Positions 42,434 through 51,311 of a stretch of 64,000 bases of DNA are shown here, one piece after another. Source of the DNA: Afipia clevelandensis ATCC 49720 (GTDB taxonomy: Bacteria; Pseudomonadota; Alphaproteobacteria; Rhizobiales; Xanthobacteraceae); the NCBI RefSeq assembly GCF_000336555.1, contig NZ_KB375281.1, forward strand, positions 2,112,030 to 2,176,029, given 5' to 3'. Numbering within the stretch: the stretch's first letter is position 1; each line of letters opens with the position of its first letter. Made by a program: the position numbers and the translations under genes. A model generated the notes under the pieces. That model saw only the letters and a list, made by a program, of their open reading frames with translations, was not told the origin of the DNA and searched no databases.

Positions 42434-43078
42434 ATGGTTGCTGCCCAAACCCACCTCTCCGTCGCGCCGCAAGGCGACGAGGACAGCGCGAAACGCCATC
42501 AGATCATGGATGGCGCGCGGCGCGTCTTCATGGATCTGGGCTTTGATGGCGCCAGCATGAACGAGATCGCGCGGGCCGCAGGCGTCTCGAAGGGCACGCT
42601 TTACGTCTACTTCGCGGACAAGAACCGGCTGTTCGAGGCGATTGTCGAGCAGGAAAGCCTCGATCAAGGCAAGAAGGCATTCAACTTCGATCCGGCGCTC
42701 GATGCCGAAACCAGCCTGCGCGCCTTCGGCCGCGCCTATCTGGAAATCGTCTGCCGGCCCGATGGCGGATCAGCCGTCAGAACGGTGATGGCGATTGCGG
42801 AGCGGATGCCCGATGTCGGTCGCCGTTTTTACGATCACGTCATCGCCCACACCATGCGCCTGCTCGGGGACTATCTGGAAGCCCGGGTCAAGGCGAAGGA
42901 GCTTGCGATCGGCGACTGCTATCTCGCCGCCGCACAATTCATCATGATGTGCCAGGCGACGCTGTTTCAGCCCTACGTGTTTCAGGTCAAGCCGGCGCCG
43001 AACAAAGAACAGATCGCAACGGTGGTCGACAGCGCCGTGCGGGTATTCCTCGCCGGCTATCGCGCGTCGAAAAGCTGA
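42434..43078 (+). CDS. TetR/AcrR-family transcriptional repressor
   Basis: DNA-binding regulator of 214 residues. The N-terminal TetR helix-turn-helix is clear: RHQIMDGARRVFMDLGF, then ASMNEIARAAGVSKGTLYVYF (about residues 22-65, quoted in parts). A ligand-binding helical domain follows. The ATG at 42434 is used; the open frame continues upstream but through the operator and the antisense of the HlyD gene. It is divergent from the EmrAB-type operon and most likely represses it until a substrate binds. Confidence 0.93.
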   Translation: MVAAQTHLSVAPQGDEDSAKRHQIMDGARRVFMDLGFDGASMNEIARAAGVSKGTLYVYFADKNRLFEAIVEQESLDQGKKAFNFDPALDAETSLRAFGRAYLEIVCRPDGGSAVRTVMAIAERMPDVGRRFYDHVIAHTMRLLGDYLEARVKAKELAIGDCYLAAAQFIMMCQATLFQPYVFQVKPAPNKEQIATVVDSAVRVFLAGYRASKS

Positions 43079-43083
43079 AGACT

Positions 43084-44319
43084 TCAGCGCTCCCGGAGAC
43101 GGGATTCGTCTTCGATGGAGTCGCGGTCTTCCTTCGACAACGGACCGCGCGCGAACATGCGCTTCACACGCTGGCCAATCGAGCCGGTGACGCCATTGTC
43201 GCGGAAAGCATAGCCACGCGGTGCTGCGCGCGCGGCGATTTCCTCGCCGGAGACAGCCGCTGGCTGACAGATGATGCGCCCGCTGGCGCGGCGCATCAGA
43301 TCGACGTGAATATGATCGTAGTGATAGACGTTCGAGCCCGGCGCCAGCACGGTGTTGAACTGCTGGCATGCAGCGCCCTGTACGTCGCGCAGAAACCCCT
43401 GCTCTTCCGGCAAACCCTTCCAGCCGTCCTTCACCGAAATGCGCCGTCCGTCCGCGAGCGTGAAAGACGCGATGTCGAGCGCGTTGCCGAAGGCATGCTC
43501 GGAAATATGCGCGCGCGAATTGCCGTTCATGCCGCGGCACGAATAGGCCGAAATCTGTTTGATCTCCGCAACGGGCGAGCCGAACCAGCGCTGCGCGGCA
43601 GGCTGCACCGAATCCGCCAGCCATCGGTCGAGCGCCGACACAATCGGACAGGCCAGCGTCGCGGCAGGCTTCACGGCCACAGCACCGAACCTGCTGACCG
43701 GCGAGCCCTGCGACGGGCCGAGACGCGGCGGCGTGAAAGGCTGGTTGGCGGATGGATATGGCTGCGCGGCATACGGCGCGCGCGGTGACGGACGCGCCAT
43801 CGTCGGCGATGTCGTCTCCGGTCCAGCCATCTGATCTTCCTCATCCGGCGGCTCTATTCCGGGCGCGTTCAGGCGCATCGGCGCACCGGCCTGCGCAGGA
43901 TAGCCGGGCTGCGAGCCCTGATAGGGCTGCTGCGATGGATAAGACGATGACGGATAGGACGGCGGCTGCGAGGCCGAATACGACGGGCGATAGGAAGGCG
44001 GCTGCTGCGCCACCGGCCAGCGCGGCTGATTGCCGATGCTGCCGGGCGGGCGCAGATCGTCAGCGTAACCGAGGCTGCTCATGTTCTCGCCGAGGGCTGC
44101 GACCTTGAGCGGAAATTCCGCGCCACATGCGCCCGGACCCGAGATCGGATCGATGCGGACGAGATCGGCACTCTCTTTGACCGCACCGGATTTCAGGCAC
44201 GCCTTCTCGGCCTCAGCCCGCCATGGCTCGCGTTCCGCGGACATGAATCCACGGCCGCAACCCGCAAGGGCGACGAGAACCAGGGAGCCGACTACAAACC
44301 AACATACTCCGCGCGTCAT
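43084..44319 (-). CDS. Extensin-family lipoprotein
   Basis: Predicted envelope lipoprotein of 411 residues. The signal peptide ends in the lipobox LAGC (cysteine 21). A middle section (about 85-225) is low-complexity, rich in Pro, Ser, Tyr and Gln. The C-terminal extensin-like domain (about 225-385) contains YSCRGMNGNSRAHISEHAFGNALDIASF, quoted by its core RAHISEHAFGNALDI, and HYDHIHVD. The His and Asp pattern is that of LAS-type peptidases, which suggests wall peptide cleavage. Members are widespread in Rhizobiales. Its start is divergent from the microprotein gene at 44495. Confidence 0.87.
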   Translation of the reverse strand: MTRGVCWFVVGSLVLVALAGCGRGFMSAEREPWRAEAEKACLKSGAVKESADLVRIDPISGPGACGAEFPLKVAALGENMSSLGYADDLRPPGSIGNQPRWPVAQQPPSYRPSYSASQPPSYPSSSYPSQQPYQGSQPGYPAQAGAPMRLNAPGIEPPDEEDQMAGPETTSPTMARPSPRAPYAAQPYPSANQPFTPPRLGPSQGSPVSRFGAVAVKPAATLACPIVSALDRWLADSVQPAAQRWFGSPVAEIKQISAYSCRGMNGNSRAHISEHAFGNALDIASFTLADGRRISVKDGWKGLPEEQGFLRDVQGAACQQFNTVLAPGSNVYHYDHIHVDLMRRASGRIICQPAAVSGEEIAARAAPRGYAFRDNGVTGSIGQRVKRMFARGPLSKEDRDSIEDESRLRER

Positions 44320-44367
44320 CCGCGCAAGTTCACCGAAGATAATTAAAGACTCTTCAACGCTTTGTTA

Positions 44368-44386
44368 TTCAACGTTTTTTAACCAT
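44368..44386. promoter_or_regulatory. Candidate CtrA box, extensin/microprotein gap
   Basis: The sequence reads TTCA-N7-TTAACCAT, one mismatch from TTAA-N7-TTAAC, with the extended TTAACCAT half-site complete. It lies 49 bases upstream of the extensin-family start and 109 upstream of the microprotein start. Unproven. Confidence 0.38.
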
Positions 44387-44494
44387 AACCCGCGCGACGG
44401 AACGCGATGAGTCAGGACGCCTGCCTTTTTGAACACGGAACGTCCGGGTAACGTCGGCGTTACATGACCCAGCGTTGAGCCAAGGGAGATTCCC

Positions 44495-44578
44495 ATGACC
44501 ATCGTCGGACCTTTGAGTGTCGTGGCGGCCTATGCGTCGTTTATTCTTGTCGGCGCGATCGTGCTGGGCATGTTCTAG
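44495..44578 (+). CDS. 27-residue single-helix membrane microprotein
   Basis: A very short gene with a good ribosome site (GGGAG, nine bases before the ATG). The peptide starts MTIVGPLSVV and ends GAIVLGMF. Apart from the first few residues it is wholly hydrophobic, with no charged residue in the predicted helix (about 4-26). It would be a small inner-membrane peptide. I know of no function. It is supported by the ribosome site, in-frame stop and membrane-like composition; conservation would be needed to prove it. Confidence 0.6.
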   Translation: MTIVGPLSVVAAYASFILVGAIVLGMF

Positions 44579-44679
44579 CCACCGTTCGATATCCGGATAT
44601 CAAGCGCCCGTTTGATCACCACGTTGGATGACGAACGCGCCCTTGATCGCAAGCCGCTGAATCTGCGATCATCGGCTTC

Positions 44680-45723
44680 ATGATTTTCCGCCAGCTCTTC
44701 GACAGCGTTTCCAGCACTTACACCTATCTGCTCGCCAGCCGCCGCGGCGGCGAGGCGCTGATCATTGATCCCGTGCTGGAGAAGGTCGATCGCTATATCC
44801 AGCTTCTGCAGGATCTCGATCTGCGGCTGATCAAGGCGGTCGATACGCATGTCCATGCCGATCACATCACCGGCCTTGGCGCGCTGCGCGACAAGACCCA
44901 TTGCATCACCGTGATGGGCGAGCAGAGCGGCGTCGATGTGGTCTCGATGCGGGTTGCGGATGGCGACAGGATCGACATCGAGGGCGTGAGCCTCGATGTA
45001 CTCTACACGCCCGGCCACACCGACGATTCCTACAGTTTCATCCTGCCGGATCGCGTCTTCACCGGCGACACGCTGCTCATTCGCGGCACCGGACGCACCG
45101 ATTTCCAGAACGGCGATCCGCGCGCGCAGTACGAGTCGATTTTCGGGCGGTTGCTTAAGCTGCCCGATCACACGCTGATCTTCCCCGCACATGACTACAA
45201 GGGCGATACCGTCTCGACCATCGGCGAGGAGAAGGCGTGCAATCCTCGCCTTCAGGTTAAATCGGTCGATCAGTATGTCGACCTGATGAACAACCTGCAT
45301 CTGCCGAATCCGAAGATGATGGATGTCGCCGTGCCGGCGAACCTGCACATGGGCCTCGCGCAAGATGACGTCGCGCGGCGCGGCTGGTCGCTCACGGCAA
45401 CGCAAGCCAAGGATATCCTCGGGCGTCCGGACGTTGCTCTGATCGACCTTCGCGAACGACGCGAGCGCGAGAAGCACGGTGTTATTCCAGGGTCGCTCCA
45501 CGCGCCCTATCCCGATCTTCAGGACAATGTGAAAGCGGGCGGCGTGCTGCACGATCTCGCCGCGACAACGCAGAAGCAATTGCTGTTCTACTGCGCATTC
45601 GGCGAACGCTCCGCGATGGCCGTGCAGGCCGCGCAGGACGCCGGCCTCACCACCGCCCGCCACATCCAGGGCGGCATCGAAGCATGGCGCATTGCGGGCG
45701 GCCGGATCGCGCGCGACAGTTAA
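44680..45723 (+). CDS. Metallo-beta-lactamase/rhodanese fusion, probable persulfide dioxygenase
   Basis: Cytoplasmic sulfur-metabolism enzyme of 347 residues. The N-terminal domain is ETHE1-like, with HVHADH (H57, H59, D61, H62) for metal binding and later GHTDDSYSF and FTGDTLLIRGTGRTDFQ. Such proteins oxidise glutathione persulfide to sulfite. The C-terminal rhodanese domain (about 240-345) has its active cysteine C305 in CAFGERS. The rhodanese start is near DVALIDLRERRER. The fusion couples persulfide transfer and oxidation, so sulfide or cysteine detoxification is likely. It is monocistronic in this window. Confidence 0.9.
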   Translation: MIFRQLFDSVSSTYTYLLASRRGGEALIIDPVLEKVDRYIQLLQDLDLRLIKAVDTHVHADHITGLGALRDKTHCITVMGEQSGVDVVSMRVADGDRIDIEGVSLDVLYTPGHTDDSYSFILPDRVFTGDTLLIRGTGRTDFQNGDPRAQYESIFGRLLKLPDHTLIFPAHDYKGDTVSTIGEEKACNPRLQVKSVDQYVDLMNNLHLPNPKMMDVAVPANLHMGLAQDDVARRGWSLTATQAKDILGRPDVALIDLRERREREKHGVIPGSLHAPYPDLQDNVKAGGVLHDLAATTQKQLLFYCAFGERSAMAVQAAQDAGLTTARHIQGGIEAWRIAGGRIARDS

Positions 45724-45888
45724 GGCGTTCACCGGAAGCCAACGCGCATCCCGCTGACGTACTTTTGCCTCGGAAATGCAATGGAAAATCTGTTCGCGGG
45801 TTGCGAATGGCGTTGCTTCGCCATGACGTGGCTGTCAAAAATACCACCGTTGCCTTTCCGTCTCATGGCTCGTTGAGCAGGTGATATT

Positions 45889-47433
45889 TTGATCCGTTCC
45901 GTCCTGCTGATGGCAGCGATCCTGTGCGGCCTCGCCCTTACACCCGCGCATGCTGAACAATCCATCCGCGTCGCTCAGGCTGCGCCTGCGCAACCGGCAG
46001 CACCGGCGCCATCAACCCCATCGGCGGATTCGACCACCCCTGCCACGACACCGTCACCGACCGATCAGCCTGCGGCCGACGCGAACCAGCAAGCCAGCGA
46101 CGAACCCGCAGGCAATGTCGTCACCCTGAAGGGCAGCGCGACGGTGACCCGGGGCGGCATGACCGGTCCCCTGAAAGTGCAGGACGAGATCTTCAAGGGT
46201 GACATTCTTCAGACGGACAAGAACGCCACGCTCGGCGTGACCTTCAATGACGACACCACGCTCAATCTCTCCGCGAGTTCGCGCGTGGTGGTCGACAACT
46301 TCGTTTATCAGAACGGCGCGAAGGACAACGCCGCTCTCATCAATGTCACACGCGGCACCATGGCGTTCGTCGCCGCCGCCGTCGCCAAGACCGGCGACAT
46401 GAAAATCGAAACGCCGACGGCGACGCTCGGCATTCGCGGCACCACCGGCGTGGTCGAAGTGCCGGAAGGCGTGACGGCCGGCACAGCCAACGCCAGCAAT
46501 GTCGGCGTCAAGCTCTATCCCGATGCCGACGGCAAGGTTGGACGCATCGACGTCCGGGGCCGCGACGGCGCGCCGCTCGGCATGCTGACGCAGGCAGCCA
46601 GCGGTTTCACGGTGCGCGGCATGATGGTGCCGGGTTTCGGCATGCGGATGTCCGCGACACCGATGGTGATGTCGGCGCAGATGATCGCGCGGGACCGCGG
46701 CTTCATGCAGCGCGTTCACACCATGCAGGGGATTGGACGCAACATCGTCAGGCAGCAGCGCGATTTCCGGATGCAGAATCCAAACCGCCCGCCGGCCTTC
46801 GGACGGCCGGGATATAATCGCGGCGCGCCGCAGCGCGGCGGATTCAATCAGCCCGGAAACCGGCCTGGAAACCAGCCACGAAATCAACCGGGCCTGAATC
46901 AGCCGGGACAACGCGGCCAGCCCGGATTGAATCAACCGGGTCAGCGCGGACAGCCGGGCCTCAATCGTCCGGGTCAGCTCAATCAACCCGGACAGCCACG
47001 GCAACCGGGATTGCAGAACGCGCCGGGACAACGTGGCAGCCTGCAACCCGGCATGCAGCGTCCGCCCGGTCTTGCCAATCAACCCGGACTTCGACGCGAT
47101 CCCGGCGCTCCGCCACCCGGCGGATTCCAGCGCGCGCCCGGCGCACCCGGCCAGTTCGGATCGCGTCCGAACCAGCCGGGACTCGCGAACCGTCCTGCCA
47201 TTCGGCAAGGCGGCATTCCGGTTGGATTACAGCGGCCAGCGGCTGCGCCCGGCGGCTCCGCGCTGCAAGGAGCGGGCGGCTTGCTCAATCGTCTCGGCGT
47301 GCCGAACCGTCTCGGCATCCCGCAGGTACCCACCGCCGCGCCGCGCGCGGGCCAGCCCGCGGTTCCGGCGCTGCAGAAGAAGCCGCCGCAGCTTCCGAAG
47401 AACAAGCAGCTTCCGAAGGAGCTGCTGCGATAG
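45889..47433 (+). CDS. FecR-domain exported protein with Pro/Gly/Gln repeat tail
   Basis: Secreted protein of 514 residues. The signal peptide ends near TPAHAEQ. After a Pro/Ala/Thr-rich stretch comes a FecR domain (about 80-185), with KVQDEIFKGDILQTDKNA, quoted by its core DEIFKGDILQTD, and TPTATLGIRGTTG. The C-terminal part (about 310-510) is low-complexity, with LNQPGQRGQPG-type repeats. FecR domains of this free-standing type bind envelope or polysaccharide partners in other proteins; no sigma factor or TonB receptor lies nearby. The start is TTG at 45889, giving a full signal peptide; an ATG at 45910 is possible. Confidence 0.82.
   Translation: MIRSVLLMAAILCGLALTPAHAEQSIRVAQAAPAQPAAPAPSTPSADSTTPATTPSPTDQPAADANQQASDEPAGNVVTLKGSATVTRGGMTGPLKVQDEIFKGDILQTDKNATLGVTFNDDTTLNLSASSRVVVDNFVYQNGAKDNAALINVTRGTMAFVAAAVAKTGDMKIETPTATLGIRGTTGVVEVPEGVTAGTANASNVGVKLYPDADGKVGRIDVRGRDGAPLGMLTQAASGFTVRGMMVPGFGMRMSATPMVMSAQMIARDRGFMQRVHTMQGIGRNIVRQQRDFRMQNPNRPPAFGRPGYNRGAPQRGGFNQPGNRPGNQPRNQPGLNQPGQRGQPGLNQPGQRGQPGLNRPGQLNQPGQPRQPGLQNAPGQRGSLQPGMQRPPGLANQPGLRRDPGAPPPGGFQRAPGAPGQFGSRPNQPGLANRPAIRQGGIPVGLQRPAAAPGGSALQGAGGLLNRLGVPNRLGIPQVPTAAPRAGQPAVPALQKKPPQLPKNKQLPKELLR
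46840..47160 (+). repeat. Imperfect repeats encoding a Pro/Gly/Gln-rich tail
   Basis: A 33-base unit encoding LNQPGQRGQPG is present at 46894-46926 and 46927-46959 and degrades into variants on either side. It makes a disordered, elastin-like segment. DNA identity between copies is incomplete, so the array is not recent. Confidence 0.75.
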
Positions 47434-47546
47434 GTCGACTAATACCGCCGCGTTTCGATTGCGAACGACAAACCGCTTGATTGGCACGCGGGGTGGCGTG
47501 CATCACACGCGCCCTGTAGCATCGCCGCCCTGATGCCGGAGTCGCC

Positions 47547-49103
47547 ATGCGCCTGAAAATCATTCTGCTCGGACTGGCGGTACTTGTCATATCTTTCGCC
47601 GCCAGCCTTTATGCAATGAACTGGCTGTGGCCCGTCACCGTCGAAAAACCTCTGCTCGCAAAACTGCCGCCGCTGCCACAGGTGGCGCGCAACTCCGAAA
47701 TCCTGACACCGATTTCCATTTCCATCGCCGCGCTGCGCGACAGTCTCGATCGCGCCGCACCGCGCAATATCGGCGGCAAGGCCGAAAATCCCGTCAGCCA
47801 GATCCTGCAGAACGCCGATATCAACTGGACCGTGACCCGCGGACCGATCGCCGCGTCCGGTGTGCAGAACGCGCTGTCGCTGTCGACGCCGCTCGACGGC
47901 AAGCTGACGGTGCTCGGCTCGCTGTCGGCGGCAAGCGGCACCGCGCTCGGCAACGCCTTGGGAAATGTTCTCGGCAGCAATGCCGTCAAGCAACTCGGTA
48001 GCGTCTCGATCAAGCAGCTCAACGCCAGCGCCGCGATCCACGGCAATGTCGGCATTACCGCGCGTCCGGAAATCCTGCGCGAGTGGCGCATTGATCCGAA
48101 GCTCGCAGCGCAGGTCACACTCGGCGAGAGCAGCCTCACCATCGCCGGCGCGAAAGTCGCGGTGCCAGCGCAGGTCAAGCCGCTGATCGACAAGACCGTC
48201 AACGAGCAGATGGCGCTGCTGCAGCAGCGCCTGCGCAACGACCGCTCGCTTGAGCAGAACGCGCGCCGGGAATGGGCCAAGCTCTGCCGCTCGATTCCAC
48301 TGCCTCCGGCTGCAACCGGGATGCCCGTGCTGTGGCTCGAGATGCGTCCAGTCCGCGCCATGGCGGCGCAGCCGCGCATCGACGCCAACTGGGTCAGCTT
48401 CACGCTCGGACTGCAGGCCGAGACGCGCGTGCTGCCCACCGAGACGAAACCGGACTGCCCGTTTCCCGCGACGCTCGACATCATGCCGCAGCCCGAACGC
48501 GGCCGCGTCAATATCGGCGTGCCGATCGACCTGCCCTTCACCGAAGTCAGCAAGATCGTCGAACTGCAACTGAAAGGCCGCAAGTTTCCCGAGGACGGCA
48601 GCGGCTCGGTCGATGTCACGGTGAAGAGCGCGAGTGTCTCCGCCGCCGGACAGCGCCTGCTGATCTCGCTGCTCGTCAACGCGAAAGAGAAGAAGAGCTT
48701 CCTCGGCCTCGGCGGCGAAGCGACCATCCATATCTGGGGCCGTCCCGTGCTGGATCAGGAACAACAAATCCTGCGGCTGACCGATCTCGAACTCGCCGTT
48801 GAATCGGATTCGGCCTTCGGCCTGCTCGGCGCCGCCGCGCGTCCCGCCGTGCCCTATCTGCAACGCGCGCTGGAGCAGCGCGCCACCATCGACCTGAAAA
48901 CCTTCGCCGCCAACGCGCAGCAGAAGATTTCGTCCATCGTCGCGGATATGCGCAAGAGCGATCAGGGCATTCGAGTCGATGCCTCGGTGTCGAGCGTGCG
49001 CCTCGGCGGCATCGCCTTCGATTCCAATACGCTCCGCATCGTTGCCGAAGCGGACGGCGCGATCAGTGTCGCGGTGACATCGCTGCCGGACCTGCAGCAG
49101 TGA
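47547..49103 (+). CDS. DUF4403 family protein
   Basis: Product of 518 residues with an N-terminal membrane helix (about 4-23) and a large soluble region. ARNSEILTPISISIAALRD and LQAETRVLPTETKPDCPFPATL, quoted by its core LQAETRVLPTE, match my knowledge of DUF4403, whose members have paired lipid-binding-like repeats and an outer-envelope role not yet defined. The protein likely faces the periplasm. It follows the FecR gene by 113 bases, and a small lytic transglycosylase follows. Whether they work together is unknown. Confidence 0.82.
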   Translation: MRLKIILLGLAVLVISFAASLYAMNWLWPVTVEKPLLAKLPPLPQVARNSEILTPISISIAALRDSLDRAAPRNIGGKAENPVSQILQNADINWTVTRGPIAASGVQNALSLSTPLDGKLTVLGSLSAASGTALGNALGNVLGSNAVKQLGSVSIKQLNASAAIHGNVGITARPEILREWRIDPKLAAQVTLGESSLTIAGAKVAVPAQVKPLIDKTVNEQMALLQQRLRNDRSLEQNARREWAKLCRSIPLPPAATGMPVLWLEMRPVRAMAAQPRIDANWVSFTLGLQAETRVLPTETKPDCPFPATLDIMPQPERGRVNIGVPIDLPFTEVSKIVELQLKGRKFPEDGSGSVDVTVKSASVSAAGQRLLISLLVNAKEKKSFLGLGGEATIHIWGRPVLDQEQQILRLTDLELAVESDSAFGLLGAAARPAVPYLQRALEQRATIDLKTFAANAQQKISSIVADMRKSDQGIRVDASVSSVRLGGIAFDSNTLRIVAEADGAISVAVTSLPDLQQ

Positions 49104-49310
49104 CGGAGTGAATGTGACTGCATAGCTTGCCCGCACATTCGCATGGCTCCAAGTCATTGATATTGAGTCGCTAATTCTCCCGTCACGTTCTCTCCACATT
49201 TACGGGTCACGGAACCGTCACATGCCCGCCGCCGTTGAGCCGGGTCGTTCCGTTGCGTTGGCATTGCGTTCCACGCTGATCCTTTTCCCGAACCGCTGAG
49301 GACAGACATC

Positions 49311-49802
49311 ATGAAACGGATTTTGCTCGCCGCTGCTGCGGCGACGATGATGATGATTCATCCCGCCAGCGCGCAGCGCGCGAACTACGAATCCATGGTC
49401 GCCAGCCACGCTGCGGCAAATGGCGTTCCGCCCGAACTCGTGCATCGCGTCATCGTCCGTGAAAGCAAGTACAACCCGCGCGCCGTCAGCCGGGGCAACT
49501 ACGGCATGATGCAGATCAAGCTCGCCACGGCGCGCGGCCTTGGTTATACCGGCACCGCCGAAGGCCTGCTCGATCCCGACACCAATCTCACCTATGCCGT
49601 GAAGTATCTTGCGGGCGCCTACCGTGCCGCCGGCGGCGATCACAACCGTGCGGTCTCCTATTATGCCGGCGGCTATTACTACGCCGCGAAGCGTCAGGGG
49701 CGGCTCCAGCAGCAGGCAGCCAACGCCGCGCCGGAAGGCATCACGCTGTTCGACGCCAATGCGCAGGCGATCCCGCGCAAGCACCGGCGTCATCGCCACT
49801 GA
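49311..49802 (+). CDS. Small lytic transglycosylase (SLT domain)
   Basis: Exported peptidoglycan-cleaving enzyme of 163 residues. A signal peptide ends near PASAQ. The SLT domain has the catalytic glutamate E51 in VIVRESKYNP, followed by GNYGMMQIKLATARGLGY and LTYAVKYLAGAYRAA. It is shorter than Slt70 or MltE but complete for the domain. The C-terminus is basic and His-rich. It is followed by a strong hairpin terminator. Such small enzymes often serve secretion or flagellar assembly, which is not shown here. Confidence 0.9.
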   Translation: MKRILLAAAAATMMMIHPASAQRANYESMVASHAAANGVPPELVHRVIVRESKYNPRAVSRGNYGMMQIKLATARGLGYTGTAEGLLDPDTNLTYAVKYLAGAYRAAGGDHNRAVSYYAGGYYYAAKRQGRLQQQAANAAPEGITLFDANAQAIPRKHRRHRH

Positions 49803-49829
49803 TATCAGCTTGTTGGGTGCGATCTGAAA

Positions 49830-49858
49830 AAGCCGGCCTCAATTCGAGGCCGGCTTTA
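49830..49858. terminator. Bidirectional terminator between transglycosylase and membrane protein genes
   Basis: An 11-bp perfect stem, AAGCCGGCCTC with its complement, and a five-base loop, with A and T runs on the two sides. The stop codon of the convergent membrane protein gene lies within the hairpin. Confidence 0.85.
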
Positions 49859-51311
49859 TTTCTGGTTCTGCGCTGTGCCGCGCGGATGGATCGCGCACAT
49901 GCGCCACGGCGTTGTCATCCGTAAACACTTTCTTCCAGCCATCGACATGATCGAGCAATTGCGCCGCAGGCGTCTGCCGCCGCAGCAATGTAGCGTCGAT
50001 CCGCTGCGAGGCCAGCAGCCTGAACAGCGCATCCGGATTTTTCAGCATCATGGCATCGTCGACCTCGACCATGAAGCGTTCGCCGTAGAGTTCGGTCCGC
50101 CCGTCGATGGCCACGGGAATTCCGGTCCAGATCAGATAGCCGCCGAAATCGTAATCGTTCAGCACACGCGTTACGCCGCGCTCCTTCAAGGCCGCAACGG
50201 CAGGCGCGAGGCTGGACGACGGCGCGTAGCAATTGATCGCGATAACAAAGGCTGACATCGCGGCGATCGCGACAAGCGCGGCAGCGGCCAATGGTCCGCA
50301 CCAGCGCGCCGCTTTTGGACTTTCATCCACCCGCCCGAAACGCGCCGCCAGCGGTGCGGCGATCACAAGCGGCAACAGCAGCGCCAGCACCGTGATATTG
50401 CGAATGTGCGACAGCGCCATATGCAGCAGCCCGATCACCAGCACGATACGCATGAGCGGAAGCGTCAGGCCCTTGAGCAGAACCGCGCCCAGCCCGAGCA
50501 GCAGACAGACTTCAAACGCGCCGAGCCGGGAGAAATCCGCCGGCCGCCATTCGGTGATCAGCGGCAGCGCCGCGCCGAGAGTGAGAATGTTGCGGGCCGC
50601 GAGAATGGCCTCGACGCCGTAGGGCGTCAGGCAACTTGCAGCAAGCGCCGCAACGCCGAACACGAACCAGCGCAGCAGCATCCGCGCCCTCGCCTGCGCG
50701 TCCACCTTCAGTACCACATCGAGCGCGACAGGCCCGATCAGCGCCAGACCCAGAATGAAACTGCCGTGAAGATTGGCCCACAGCGCGATCAGCGGCAGCA
50801 GCCAGTAGGAAGGCGCATTGCTGCGATCCGCCGCCGCGATCAATCCGGCAAGCCACGCCACCATCACCGGCATCGCCAGCGCATGTGGCCGAACCAGAAA
50901 ATGCGGGGAGGCAATCGCCAGTGCTGCCATCACCAGAACAAGTGCAGGGACCGCATCGAGACGGCGGCGAATGAACCACGCCAGAATGGCGAATGCACCC
51001 GCGATGGAGGCCGCTGTCAGCACCACCGGCCCGGCCCAGCCCGCACGCGCGAAGGCCGCGGCGTACAGCACCTGCGCCAGCCACTGCGTGGAAATCCACG
51101 GTTGCCCCTGCATGGTGAACGAGAAGGTGTCCGTGCGCGGGAGCGCGCCGGTGTCGAGAATCTGCTGCCCGACTTTGATCTGCCAGTAGGTGTCCGGATC
51201 GGCCAGCAGCCGGTTCCCCAGCAGAAGCAATCCGGCGAACAGGCAGACGCCGAGCACGCAGGGCAGCGTGCATCGCGGCGCGGGCATTGTATCGACTGCC
51301 TGAGCGCTCAT
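49839..51311 (-). CDS. Polytopic membrane protein, GT-C-like
   Basis: Inner membrane protein of 490 residues with roughly ten to twelve helices over its first 375 residues. The first periplasmic loop contains ADPDTYWQIKVGQQILDTG and TDTFSFTMQGQPW, a pattern seen in GT-C-fold and related proteins of unknown function. A C-terminal soluble tail of about 110 residues has VLNDYDFGGYLIWTGIPVAIDGRTELYG, quoted by its core NDYDFGGYLIW. A transferase using a lipid-linked donor is possible, but not proven. It is divergent from the thiamine riboswitch, whose promoter lies in the gap. Confidence 0.72.
   Translation of the reverse strand: MSAQAVDTMPAPRCTLPCVLGVCLFAGLLLLGNRLLADPDTYWQIKVGQQILDTGALPRTDTFSFTMQGQPWISTQWLAQVLYAAAFARAGWAGPVVLTAASIAGAFAILAWFIRRRLDAVPALVLVMAALAIASPHFLVRPHALAMPVMVAWLAGLIAAADRSNAPSYWLLPLIALWANLHGSFILGLALIGPVALDVVLKVDAQARARMLLRWFVFGVAALAASCLTPYGVEAILAARNILTLGAALPLITEWRPADFSRLGAFEVCLLLGLGAVLLKGLTLPLMRIVLVIGLLHMALSHIRNITVLALLLPLVIAAPLAARFGRVDESPKAARWCGPLAAAALVAIAAMSAFVIAINCYAPSSSLAPAVAALKERGVTRVLNDYDFGGYLIWTGIPVAIDGRTELYGERFMVEVDDAMMLKNPDALFRLLASQRIDATLLRRQTPAAQLLDHVDGWKKVFTDDNAVAHVRDPSARHSAEPEIKPASN

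Noticed and set aside
46840-47160. Repeats in the FecR gene considered as a CRISPR-like array
   Set aside because: Repeats are coding, imperfect, contiguous without unique spacers, and keep the protein frame.
47439-49199. A 586-codon minus-strand frame opposite the DUF4403 gene
   Set aside because: The plus-strand protein has a membrane anchor and family matches; the antisense product is Arg/Gly-rich with no recognisable domain.
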